From assembly GCF_009663685.2 (NCBI RefSeq), contig NZ_RCOG02000032.1, positions 435,382 through 499,381 of the forward strand: 64,000 nucleotides of DNA, in the 5' to 3' direction. The DNA is from Cupriavidus sp. U2 (lineage in GTDB: Bacteria > Pseudomonadota > Gammaproteobacteria > Burkholderiales > Burkholderiaceae). Each line of letters starts with the position of its first letter. The first letter of the stretch is position 1. The notes under the pieces are model-generated. The model ran no database searches and was not told where the DNA came from. It saw only the letters and a list, made by a program, of their open reading frames with translations. This document shows positions 26,796 to 34,638 of the stretch, one piece after another. The position numbers and the translations under genes are program-made.

Positions 26796-28466
26796 TCAGA
26801 CTGCACCCAGCTGCGCGGCAGCCATCAGCTTTCTGGTATACGGATGCTGCGGCGCGCCGAGTACGGTCTCCGTCTCGCCTGACTCCACCACTTCACCGTT
26901 TTTCATGACGATGACTCGGTGCGCCATCGCACGAATCACCGCCAGATCGTGGCTGATGAACAGATAGCTGAGGTTGTACTTGTGTTGCAGCTGTGACAGC
27001 AGCGCCAGCACCTGCTGCTGGATCGACACATCAAGTGCAGAAGTCGGCTCATCCAGCACCAGCACCTGCGGCTTCAGGATCAGCACGCGCGCAATGGCAA
27101 TGCGCTGGCGCTGGCCTCCCGAGAATTCGTGCGGATAACGGCCCAGCGCCGTGCGGTCCAGCCCCACCTCGCGCAGGGCCTCGATGACGCGTTCGCGCAT
27201 GACTTCCTTCGTCAGCCCGGGCTGATGCAGCGCCAGCCCCTCGCCCACGATCTGCTCGATCGTCATGCGGGGAGACAGCGAGCCGAACGGGTCCTGGAAC
27301 ACCACCTGCATGCGCTTGCGCAGCCCGCTGCGTTCCTTCTGCGAGCATGCGTCGAAGCTGCGGCCCAGGAACTGGATGGCGCCGCTGCTCTTGCGCTGCA
27401 GCGCCAGCACCGCGTGCGCCAGCGTGGTCTTTCCCGACCCCGATTCGCCGACGATGCCCACGGTCTCGCCCTCGCGCAACTGCAGCGTGACGTCCTTGAC
27501 CGCCGCAAACGCCTCCTTGCCGAACCAGCCGGCAATACCGGCCCGCTTCTTTTGATAGGTCACACACAGCGCGTCGGTTTCCAGCAGTACCGGCGCCAGC
27601 GGCACCAGCGGCAGCACTTCGCGCCGGGGCCGGCTGTCGATCAGCTTGCGGGTGTACGGATGATGCGGGTTGGCAAAGACCTCGGCAGTCTCGCCGGTTT
27701 CGACCAGCACGCCCTTTTCCATCACGCCGACCCGCTGCGCGAACGCGCGCACCATGTTCAGGTCGTGCGTGATCAGCATCACCGCCATGCCGAATTCGGC
27801 CTGCAGGCTGCGCAGCAGGTCCAGGATCTGGGCGCGGATCGTGACGTCGAGCGCCGTGGTCGGCTCGTCGGCCAGCAGCAGCTTGGGGCGACAGGCCAGC
27901 GCCATGGCGATCATCGCGCGCTGGCGCTGCCCGCCGGACAACTGGTGCGGAAAGCTGTTGAAGCGGTTGGCCGCGTCGCTGATGCCGGTGCGCTCCAGCA
28001 GCGCGATGGCGCGGTCGCGTGCGGCGCGGCGGTCCAGGCCCTCATGCAGCGCCAGTGTCTCCACGATCTGGTTGCCGATCGTATAGAGCGGGTTCAGTGC
28101 CGTCATCGGCTCCTGGAAGATCATCGCGATCTCGGACCCGCGGATGCCGCGCATCTCGCGATCGGATACCTGCAGCAGGTCCTTGCCCTCGAAGCGGATG
28201 GCGCCCTGGTAGCGCGCATCTTCCACCAGCCGAAGCATGGCCAGCGCCGTCACGGTCTTGCCCGAGCCGGACTCGCCCACCAGCGCATAGCGTTCCCCAG
28301 CACGCAGGTCGAAGCTGACATCGCGCACGGCGCGCGTGGCGTGCTCGCCTTCGCCAAAGGTCACGGACAGGCGATCCACGCACATCAGCTTGGTGCCGGG
28401 CGCCGGAATGTCAGCCGGGTCCGGAAATACCGGATTCACCGCCATGGCGGGATTTGCCGAGTTCAT
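26796..28466 (-). CDS. yejF: Oligopeptide-type ABC transporter, duplicated ATP-binding protein
   Basis: A 556-aa cytoplasmic protein with two complete ABC ATPase domains fused in tandem, as in E. coli YejF. Domain 1 (about residues 25-290): Walker A GESGSGKT, signature LSGGQRQR, Walker B LLLADEPT. Domain 2 (about 300-550): a second GESGSGKT, FSGGQRQR and VLVLDEPT. Each is followed by an oligopeptide-transporter C-terminal extension (HPYTRKL). It energises YejBE import of substrate delivered by YejA; in enterobacteria this system takes up peptides, including microcin C. The ATG at 28466 overlaps the yejE stop by 4 bp, so it is the last gene of yejABEF. Confidence 0.93.
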   Translation of the reverse strand: MNSANPAMAVNPVFPDPADIPAPGTKLMCVDRLSVTFGEGEHATRAVRDVSFDLRAGERYALVGESGSGKTVTALAMLRLVEDARYQGAIRFEGKDLLQVSDREMRGIRGSEIAMIFQEPMTALNPLYTIGNQIVETLALHEGLDRRAARDRAIALLERTGISDAANRFNSFPHQLSGGQRQRAMIAMALACRPKLLLADEPTTALDVTIRAQILDLLRSLQAEFGMAVMLITHDLNMVRAFAQRVGVMEKGVLVETGETAEVFANPHHPYTRKLIDSRPRREVLPLVPLAPVLLETDALCVTYQKKRAGIAGWFGKEAFAAVKDVTLQLREGETVGIVGESGSGKTTLAHAVLALQRKSSGAIQFLGRSFDACSQKERSGLRKRMQVVFQDPFGSLSPRMTIEQIVGEGLALHQPGLTKEVMRERVIEALREVGLDRTALGRYPHEFSGGQRQRIAIARVLILKPQVLVLDEPTSALDVSIQQQVLALLSQLQHKYNLSYLFISHDLAVIRAMAHRVIVMKNGEVVESGETETVLGAPQHPYTRKLMAAAQLGAV

Positions 28467-29581
28467 GACGTCGCCTCCGCCGCCGCGCCGCCGGCCGGCA
28501 CCTTCGGCTCCACCCGGCCGCGCAACTGGGCCAGACCCAAGCGAGTGTCGAATGCATCACGCAGGGCGTCGCCCATGAACGTGAGCAGCAGCAGCGTGAT
28601 CACCAGCACGGCAAACGTCGATAGCGAAATCCACCAGGCATCGAGGTTGGCCTTGCCCTGGGCCAGTAGTTCGCCCAGGCTCGGCGTGGTCGGCGGCACG
28701 CCCAGGCCCAGGAAATCGAGGCTGGTCAGCGCCAGGATGGCCGCGCTCATGCGGAACGGCAGGAACGTGATCACCGGCGTCAGGCTGTTCGGCAGGATAT
28801 GGCGCCACATGATCTGCACGTTCGACAGGCCCAGCGCCCGGGCGGCCTTGACGTAGTCCAGCGACCGGTTGCGGTAGAACTCGGCGCGCACGTAGTCGGA
28901 CAGGCCCATCCAGCCGAACAGCGACAGCAGGATGATCAGCAGCGCCAGGCTCGGCTCGAAGATCGACGCGAAGATGATCAGCAGGTAAAGCTCGGGCATC
29001 GAGCTCCAGATTTCGATGGCGCGCTGCGAGAACAGGTCGAAGCGGCCGCCGAAGAAGCCCATCAGCGCCCCGGTCAGCGTACCGATCAGCACGCCGATCA
29101 CCGTCAGGGCCATGCCGAACAGCACCGACACCCGGAAGCCGTACAGCAGGCGCGCCAGCACGTCGCGGCCGCGGTCGTCGGTACCGAGCCAGTTGTCGGC
29201 CGACGGCGGCGCCGGGTTCGGCTCCTTGGCGAAATAGTTGATCGAATCGTAGGAATAGCGATTCAGCGGATAGAGGGCGAAGTTGCCGTTCGACGTGATC
29301 CGGTCCCGGATGAACGGGTCCAGGTAGTCGGCCCGCGTCGGAAAATCGCCATCAAACGTGGTCTCGGGATACGCCTTGACGATCGGGAAGTAGTACTCGC
29401 CCTTGTAGCGCACCACCAGCGGCCGGTCGCTCGAGAGCAGTTCGGCGCCCATGCTGACGACAAAGATGATCACGAACAGCACCAGGCTCCAGTAGCCCAG
29501 CCGGTTGCGGCGAAATCGCTGCCAGGCGCGCTGGCGCGGCGACAGCGAATGCGGCAGGCCGTTCTTGGCGGCAGCTTTCAT
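28463..29581 (-). CDS. yejE: ABC transporter permease YejE
   Basis: A 372-aa inner-membrane permease of the DppC/OppC type. It has a cytoplasmic N-terminus ending in LSPRQRAWQRFRRNRLGYWS, a first transmembrane helix, a large periplasmic loop (SYDSINYFAKEPNPAPPSADNWLGTDDRGRDVLARLLYG) and five further helices. The cytoplasmic EAA loop reads ...YVKAARALGLSNVQIMWRHILPNSLTP, the site that contacts the ATPase. Start at 29581 (MKAAAKNGLPHS); its ATG overlaps the yejB stop (29578-29581), and its stop overlaps the yejF start, so translation of all three is coupled. Confidence 0.93.
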   Translation of the reverse strand: MKAAAKNGLPHSLSPRQRAWQRFRRNRLGYWSLVLFVIIFVVSMGAELLSSDRPLVVRYKGEYYFPIVKAYPETTFDGDFPTRADYLDPFIRDRITSNGNFALYPLNRYSYDSINYFAKEPNPAPPSADNWLGTDDRGRDVLARLLYGFRVSVLFGMALTVIGVLIGTLTGALMGFFGGRFDLFSQRAIEIWSSMPELYLLIIFASIFEPSLALLIILLSLFGWMGLSDYVRAEFYRNRSLDYVKAARALGLSNVQIMWRHILPNSLTPVITFLPFRMSAAILALTSLDFLGLGVPPTTPSLGELLAQGKANLDAWWISLSTFAVLVITLLLLTFMGDALRDAFDTRLGLAQLRGRVEPKVPAGGAAAEATS

Positions 29582-30627
29582 CGGTGCATCCCCTCGAAAT
29601 GGATGCGCGGATCCACCATGACGTAGCAAACGTCCGAAATCAGGCGCGTCACCAGCCCAATCAGCGTAAACAGGTACAGCGTGCCCAGCACCACCGGATA
29701 GTCGCGGCGCAGCACGGCCTCATAGGACAGCAGGCCCAGGCCGTCGAGCGAGAACAGCGTCTCGATCAGCAGCGAACCCGTGAAGAACGCGCCGATGAAG
29801 GCGGCCGGGAAGCCCGTGACCAGCGGAATCAGCGCATTGCGGAACACATGCTTCCACAGCACCCGGCGCTCCGACAAACCCTTGGCGCGGGCCGTCAGCA
29901 CGTACTGCTTGCGGATTTCTTCCAGGAAGGCGTTCTTGGTCAGCATCGTCACCACGGCAAAGCTGCCCACCACCGAGGCCGTGATCGGGAGCACCAGGTG
30001 CCACAAATAGTCCATGACCTTGCCCATCAGCGACAGCTGGTCCCAGTCGTCGGACGTCAGCCCGCGCAGCGGGAACCACTGCACGAAGGTGCCGCCGCCG
30101 AATAGCACCAGCAGCAGCACGCCCAGCACGAAACCCGGGATGGCATAGCCCACCAGCACCACCATGCTGCTGATGACGTCGAACCGGCTGCCCGCCCGGA
30201 TCGCCTTCGAGATGCCGAGCGGCACCGATATCAGATAAGTCAGAAAGAATGTCCAGAGCCCCAGGCTGATCGACACGGGCATCTTCGACTTGACCAGCTC
30301 CCAGACACTGCGGTGCTGGAAGTAGCTCTGGCCCAGGTCGAACTGGGCAAACCGCTTGAGCATCATGAAATAGCGTTCCAGCGGCGGCTTGTCGAAGCCG
30401 TAGAGGGCCTGGATTTCCTTGATCTTGTCGGGGTCCACGCCGCGCCGGCCACGGTATTCCGCCCCGCCGCCGCTGGCTTCCCCGCCGCCGCCCCGGCCCT
30501 TCATCTCCAGCATCATCTGCTCGACCGGGCCGCCGGGCACGAACTGGATCACGACAAAGGTAAGCGTCACCACCCCGACCAGCGTCGGGATCATCAGCAG
30601 GATGCGCTTCAGCAGATAGGCAAGCAT
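29578..30627 (-). CDS. yejB: ABC transporter permease YejB
   Basis: A 349-aa DppB/OppB-type permease. The N-terminal helix MLAYLLKRILLMIPTLVGVVTLTFVVIQFVPGGP is diagnostic. The following periplasmic insert (GGGGEASGGGAEYRG, about residues 45-60) and RGVDPDKIKEIQALYGFDKPP are typical of YejB. The EAA loop is YVLTARAKGLSERRVLWKHVFRNALIPLVT. It pairs with YejE to form the channel. It starts 36 bp after yejA, and its stop overlaps yejE by 4 bp. Confidence 0.94.
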   Translation of the reverse strand: MLAYLLKRILLMIPTLVGVVTLTFVVIQFVPGGPVEQMMLEMKGRGGGGEASGGGAEYRGRRGVDPDKIKEIQALYGFDKPPLERYFMMLKRFAQFDLGQSYFQHRSVWELVKSKMPVSISLGLWTFFLTYLISVPLGISKAIRAGSRFDVISSMVVLVGYAIPGFVLGVLLLVLFGGGTFVQWFPLRGLTSDDWDQLSLMGKVMDYLWHLVLPITASVVGSFAVVTMLTKNAFLEEIRKQYVLTARAKGLSERRVLWKHVFRNALIPLVTGFPAAFIGAFFTGSLLIETLFSLDGLGLLSYEAVLRRDYPVVLGTLYLFTLIGLVTRLISDVCYVMVDPRIHFEGMHR

Positions 30628-30663
30628 TGGCCGTCCGATTGGGGGGATGACTGGAAGACTGGG

Positions 30664-32550
30664 TTACTGGGTCTTCGGCGCCAGGTCCTTGCGCCACCAG
30701 CTTGAAAGAATCCAGCCCTCCGCGGTGTAGAAGTACGGCAGGCGCGTGGGATACGCCAGTTCCTTGCGGTACGACACACGATGGAAAGCACTGTACCAGT
30801 TCGGCACGATGTAATAGCCGTGCATCAGCACGCGGTCCAGGGCGCGGCCCGCCGTGATCAGTTCGTCGCGGGTTTCGGCGTGCAGCACGGCGTCCACCAG
30901 CTTGTCCACGGCCGGCGACTTCAGGCCGAACAGGTTGTCCGATCCGGGCATGCCGGCGGCTTCGGCCGAAAAACGGTCGCGCAGCTCGTTGCCGGGGCTC
31001 TGCGAATCCGGGAAGCGGATCGACACCATGTCGAAGTCGAAATCCTCCAGCCGCTTCTGGTACAGGGCAAAGTCGGTGGTGCGCTGGTGCACCTCGATGC
31101 CGAGCTTTTCCAGGTTGCGCACGTAGGCCGTGATGACGCGGCTCATGGCGCCGCCGTCATCGAGGAATTCGAACACCATCGGCTCGCCCTTGGCGTTGCG
31201 CAGCGCGCCATCCTCGTAGGTCCAGCCGGCCTGGGCCAGCAGGCGTCGCGCGTCGCGCAGGTTGTCCCGCAGCGACCGGGGCGCATCGGTGCTGGGCTGC
31301 ACCACGTCGGGGCCGAACACTTCCGCCGGCAACTGGGCGCGCAGCGGCTCCAGCAGCTTCAGCTCGCCAGCCCCGGGCCGACCGTCGAAGGTGGCGCTGG
31401 CGGCCAGTTCACTATTGGAGAACCAGCTGTCGAGCCGCTTGTAGGCCCCATAGAACAACTGGCGATTCAGCCATTCGAAATCCAGCGCCAGGATCAGGGC
31501 CTGGCGCACGCGGACGTCCTGGAACATCGGCTTGCGCATATTCATGACGAAGCCCTGCATGCCGGCGCCGTTGCGGTGCGGAAATTCGGTCTTGATCAGG
31601 CTGCCGTCCCGGAACTTGGTGCCGACATAGCTCTTGGCCCAGTTTTTCGACCGGTATTCGACGATGGCGTCGAACTCGCCCGCCTTGAACGCCTCCAGCT
31701 TGGCGGTCTCGTCCTTGTACAGCCGGTAGACCACGCGGTTGAAGTTGAACGTGCCGCGCCGTACGTTCAGGTTCTTGCCCCAGTAGTTCGGATCTCGCTG
31801 GAATACGATGCCGCGACCGGCGTCGTAGCGTTCGATCTTGTACGGGCCGCTGGTGATCGGATCCTCGAAGGTCAGCTTCTCGAACGGCACCTTGGCCGTC
31901 CATTTCTTCGAGAACACGGGCAACTGGCCAACGATCAGCGGCAATTCGGCGTTGCGCTGCTTGAAGTCAAAGCGGATCGAGCGTTCGCCGGTCACCACCA
32001 CGGCCTTCACGTCGGTACACATGCTGCGGTAGCCCGGGCTGGCGGACTTGCTCATCAGCATGTCGTAGGAATACTTCACGTCGGCGGCCAGCACCGGATC
32101 GCCATTGACGAAGCGGGCCTCGGGGCGGATACGGAAGGTGACCGACAGCTGGTCGGGGGCCACCGTCACGTCGTCGGCCAGCAGGCCGTAGGCGCTGGCG
32201 GTCTCGTCGGCGCTGCTGATCAGCAGCGTCTCGAACATCAGCGAGGTCAGGCCCGGTGCGGCCGTGCCCTTCAGCGTGAACGGATTGAACTTGTCGAAGC
32301 TGGTGCGGCGGTCTGGATTGGCCAGCGTCAGCGTGCCGCCCTGGGGCGCATCGGCGTTGACATAGTCGAACTGGCCAAAATCGGGCGGATACTTGAGATC
32401 GCCGTGGAGCGCAAAGCCGTGCGCGCCATAGCCCAATGCGGGAAAACCCCAGCCCAGCACGATCGACAGTGCCAGCGCCCAATGCACTACCGCGCGTCGA
32501 CGGAAGCACTGCCCTGCCGCCAGACGCGGCCAACGTGCATGAATCAGCAT
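30664..32550 (-). CDS. yejA: Periplasmic solute-binding protein YejA (family 5)
   Basis: A 628-aa extracellular solute-binding protein (SBP_bac_5) that delivers peptides to YejBE. The N-terminus MLIHARWPRLAAGQCFRRRAVVHWALALSIVLGWGFPALG is a long, basic signal peptide. The mature protein starts with YGAHGFALHGDLKYPPDFGQFDYVN and has the family core DPNYWGKNLNVRRGTFNFNRVVYRLYKDETAKLEAFKAGEFD. The frame stays open to 33393, but that extension overlaps the fabI gene on the other strand; the ATG at 32550 has a GGAGGT element 10 nt upstream. Head of the yejABEF operon, divergent from fabI (216-bp gap with a likely minus-strand -10 TAAAAT at 32618-32623). Confidence 0.94.
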   Translation of the reverse strand: MLIHARWPRLAAGQCFRRRAVVHWALALSIVLGWGFPALGYGAHGFALHGDLKYPPDFGQFDYVNADAPQGGTLTLANPDRRTSFDKFNPFTLKGTAAPGLTSLMFETLLISSADETASAYGLLADDVTVAPDQLSVTFRIRPEARFVNGDPVLAADVKYSYDMLMSKSASPGYRSMCTDVKAVVVTGERSIRFDFKQRNAELPLIVGQLPVFSKKWTAKVPFEKLTFEDPITSGPYKIERYDAGRGIVFQRDPNYWGKNLNVRRGTFNFNRVVYRLYKDETAKLEAFKAGEFDAIVEYRSKNWAKSYVGTKFRDGSLIKTEFPHRNGAGMQGFVMNMRKPMFQDVRVRQALILALDFEWLNRQLFYGAYKRLDSWFSNSELAASATFDGRPGAGELKLLEPLRAQLPAEVFGPDVVQPSTDAPRSLRDNLRDARRLLAQAGWTYEDGALRNAKGEPMVFEFLDDGGAMSRVITAYVRNLEKLGIEVHQRTTDFALYQKRLEDFDFDMVSIRFPDSQSPGNELRDRFSAEAAGMPGSDNLFGLKSPAVDKLVDAVLHAETRDELITAGRALDRVLMHGYYIVPNWYSAFHRVSYRKELAYPTRLPYFYTAEGWILSSWWRKDLAPKTQ

Positions 32551-32766
32551 CCGGTTGCAGACCTCCACAATGCCCGAGACGGCCCGGCGGCTTGTGGCCG
32601 GGCGAAGTTGTGCGACAATTTTACATGCGTTCGGGTGGCGCCCAACCATCCGGACATTCCCTCTACGCGGCGCAACAAACAGCGGGGATTTGACTCTCCG
32701 CCATGCACCGGACACGGGCCAGTGCATGAAGCATGCCCGTCCCCCCACAAACAATCTGGAGAATTT

Positions 32767-33549
32767 ATGGGATTTCTGGCAGGTAAGCGGATCCTGATCA
32801 CGGGCTTGCTTTCGAACCGTTCCATCGCCTACGGCATTGCGTCGGCCTGCAAGCGCGAAGGCGCGGAGCTGGCCTTCACCTACGTGGGCGAGCGTTTCAA
32901 GGACCGCATCACGGACTTCGCCAAGGAATTCGGCTCGGACATGATCTTCGAATGCGACGTCGGCAGCGATGAACAGATCGCCGCCACGTTCGCCGCTTTG
33001 GGGCAGCGTTGGGAAAAATTCGACGGTCTGGTGCATTCGATCGGTTTTGCACCGCGCGAAGCCATCGCCGGCGACTTCCTCGAGGGCCTGTCGCGCGAGG
33101 GTTTCCGCATCGCGCATGACATCTCCGCCTACAGCTTCCCGGCACTGGCCAAGGCCGCTCTGCCGCTGCTGAACGACAAGGCGTCGCTGCTGACGCTGAC
33201 GTACCTGGGCGCCGAGCGCGTCGTGCCGAACTACAACACGATGGGCCTGGCCAAGGCATCGCTGGAAGCCAGCGTGCGCTACCTGGCATCGGCCGTGGGC
33301 CCGAAGGGCATCCGTGCCAACGGCATCTCCGCGGGCCCGATCAAGACGCTGGCCGCGTCTGGCATCAAGGACTTCGGCAAGCTGCTCAAGCATTTCGAGG
33401 ACGTGGCCCCGATGCGCCGCAACGTGACGATCGAGGAAGTCGGCAACGTCGCCGCCTTCCTGCTGTCGGACCTGTCCAGCGGCGTGACCGGCGAGATCAC
33501 CTACGTCGACGGCGGCTACAACATCGTCGGCACGGCCGTCGAAGAGTAA
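32767..33549 (+). CDS. fabI: Enoyl-[acyl-carrier-protein] reductase (NADH)
   Basis: A 260-aa SDR-family enzyme catalysing the last step of fatty-acid elongation, reduction of trans-2-enoyl-ACP. The N-terminus GFLAGKRILITGLLSNRSIAYG has the FabI-type nucleotide loop; the active site has Tyr146 and the pair Tyr156/Lys163 (YNTMGLAK, Y-x6-K). SAGPIKTLAASGIKDF and VDGGYNIVG complete the signature. It is the triclosan-target class of enoyl reductase. The frame extends far upstream, but that part overlaps yejA on the opposite strand; ATG 32767 follows a GGAGAAT ribosome-binding site. Monocistronic, with a terminator downstream. Confidence 0.97.
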   Translation: MGFLAGKRILITGLLSNRSIAYGIASACKREGAELAFTYVGERFKDRITDFAKEFGSDMIFECDVGSDEQIAATFAALGQRWEKFDGLVHSIGFAPREAIAGDFLEGLSREGFRIAHDISAYSFPALAKAALPLLNDKASLLTLTYLGAERVVPNYNTMGLAKASLEASVRYLASAVGPKGIRANGISAGPIKTLAASGIKDFGKLLKHFEDVAPMRRNVTIEEVGNVAAFLLSDLSSGVTGEITYVDGGYNIVGTAVEE

Positions 33550-33593
33550 GCAGCCAGATCCCGGCAGGCGGCACGTTGGTCCGCCGCAACGAG

Positions 33594-33618
33594 AAAGCGC
33601 TCCCCGGGGCGCTTTTTT
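33594..33618 (+). terminator. Intrinsic terminator between fabI and the LysR gene
   Basis: An AAAGCGC / GCGCTTT stem (33594-33600 with 33609-33615) with a GC-rich loop and a following T6. It ends fabI transcripts; it could also act on the convergent LysR gene, which stops at 33638. Confidence 0.8.
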
Positions 33619-33637
33619 GTTTGCCGCCGCCCCGTTT

Positions 33638-34537
33638 TCACGTCCGCGCGATGGCCTCGATCACGGCCACGGCGCGCTCGGCCGCCGGCGACAGCGTCCG
33701 CTGCGCGAGCCGGACGATCGCAAACTGCATCGTGATCTCGGGCAACTCCGGGATCTCCAGCGCGACGAGCCGGCCGGCTTCGACAAGTTCCTCGCGCACG
33801 GCCCGCGCGGGCGCCAGCAGCAGCGCATCGGCGTGCCGCACCAGGTGCGTCAGCGCGCGGAAATCGTTGCTTTCCACCTGGAACGGCAATGCCTCGCCCG
33901 GCTTGCAGCGCAGCAGCTTGCGCAGCCGTTCGTGGGTTTCCGGCGGGAAGACCACCGATACCAGTGCCGATTCGCGCAGCGTGGCCAGGCTCACGGGTCC
34001 TGCCGCCAGCGGATGCCCGGCCCGGGCATAGACCCCGCCGGGGCCGGCGGGCAGTCGTATGACTTCCAGCTCCGCGGCCGTGGGCACGGTGCTGTGCTCG
34101 ACCACCACGAAATCCACCTGCTCGCCGTGCAAGGCGTCCAGCAACGCGGCGGGATGGCTGACTTCGGTCGTGATGCGCAGCTTTGGCCATTGCCGGTGCA
34201 ATTGGCACAGCAGTTCCGGCAGCAGGATGGCCGCCGGAAACGCCCCCAGCCCGATCTGCACGCTGCCGATCTCGTGCTGCCGCACCAACGCCAGGTCGCG
34301 CGCCAGGCAGCCCGACTCGAACAGGATGCGCCGCGCGCGCTCGGTCACCATGCGGCCAACGGTGGTCAGCGTCACGCCACGCGCGCCCCGGTCGAACAGC
34401 ACGGCGCCGGCCTCTTCCTCCAGCGCCTGAATGCTGCGCGTCAGCGCGGGCTGGCTCAGATGCACGCGCCGTGCCGCCGCAGCCAGCGAGCCTTCCTCCG
34501 CCACCGCCACCAGGTGTTCGAGCCGTTTCAGATTCAT
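33638..34537 (-). CDS. LysR family transcriptional regulator
   Basis: A 299-aa regulator. Residues 1-60 form the winged helix-turn-helix (MNLKRLEHLVAVAEEGSLAAAARRVHLSQPALTRSIQALEEEAG), and the rest is a periplasmic-binding-like effector domain. The start at 34537 gives the canonical LysR N-terminus. It is divergent from the alkylsulfatase/GMC genes with only 101 bp between the starts, the classic arrangement for a LysR regulator that controls its divergent neighbours and itself. A TTCG-N13-CGAA inverted repeat (34548-34568) in that gap is a candidate binding site. The inducer is presumably an alkyl sulfate or its alcohol; this is inference. Confidence 0.92.
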   Translation of the reverse strand: MNLKRLEHLVAVAEEGSLAAAARRVHLSQPALTRSIQALEEEAGAVLFDRGARGVTLTTVGRMVTERARRILFESGCLARDLALVRQHEIGSVQIGLGAFPAAILLPELLCQLHRQWPKLRITTEVSHPAALLDALHGEQVDFVVVEHSTVPTAAELEVIRLPAGPGGVYARAGHPLAAGPVSLATLRESALVSVVFPPETHERLRKLLRCKPGEALPFQVESNDFRALTHLVRHADALLLAPARAVREELVEAGRLVALEIPELPEITMQFAIVRLAQRTLSPAAERAVAVIEAIART

Positions 34538-34547
34538 ATATGCACCA

Positions 34548-34568
34548 TTCGCATTGCTGCGATACGAA
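34548..34568. promoter_or_regulatory. Candidate LysR-binding inverted repeat
   Basis: TTCG (34548-34551) and CGAA (34565-34568) form a short dyad in the 101-bp divergent gap, followed by a TTATAG-type -10 for the sulfatase gene (34582-34587). The absence of a good -35 is consistent with activator dependence. Confidence 0.35.
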
Positions 34569-34638
34569 ATTTGCAATTGAATTATAGGTGCGGCGCGCTT
34601 TCAATGGATGCCTTGCCCAACCGAGGAGTCGATTTCCC

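Noticed and set aside
30781..32766. N-terminal extension of about 660 codons in frame with fabI
   Set aside because: It overlaps yejA on the opposite strand and has no family similarity; FabI begins at MGFLAGKRILITG with a ribosome-binding site.
32551..33393. Upstream extension of yejA
   Set aside because: The open frame continues opposite fabI, but the signal peptide and ribosome-binding site define the start at 32550.
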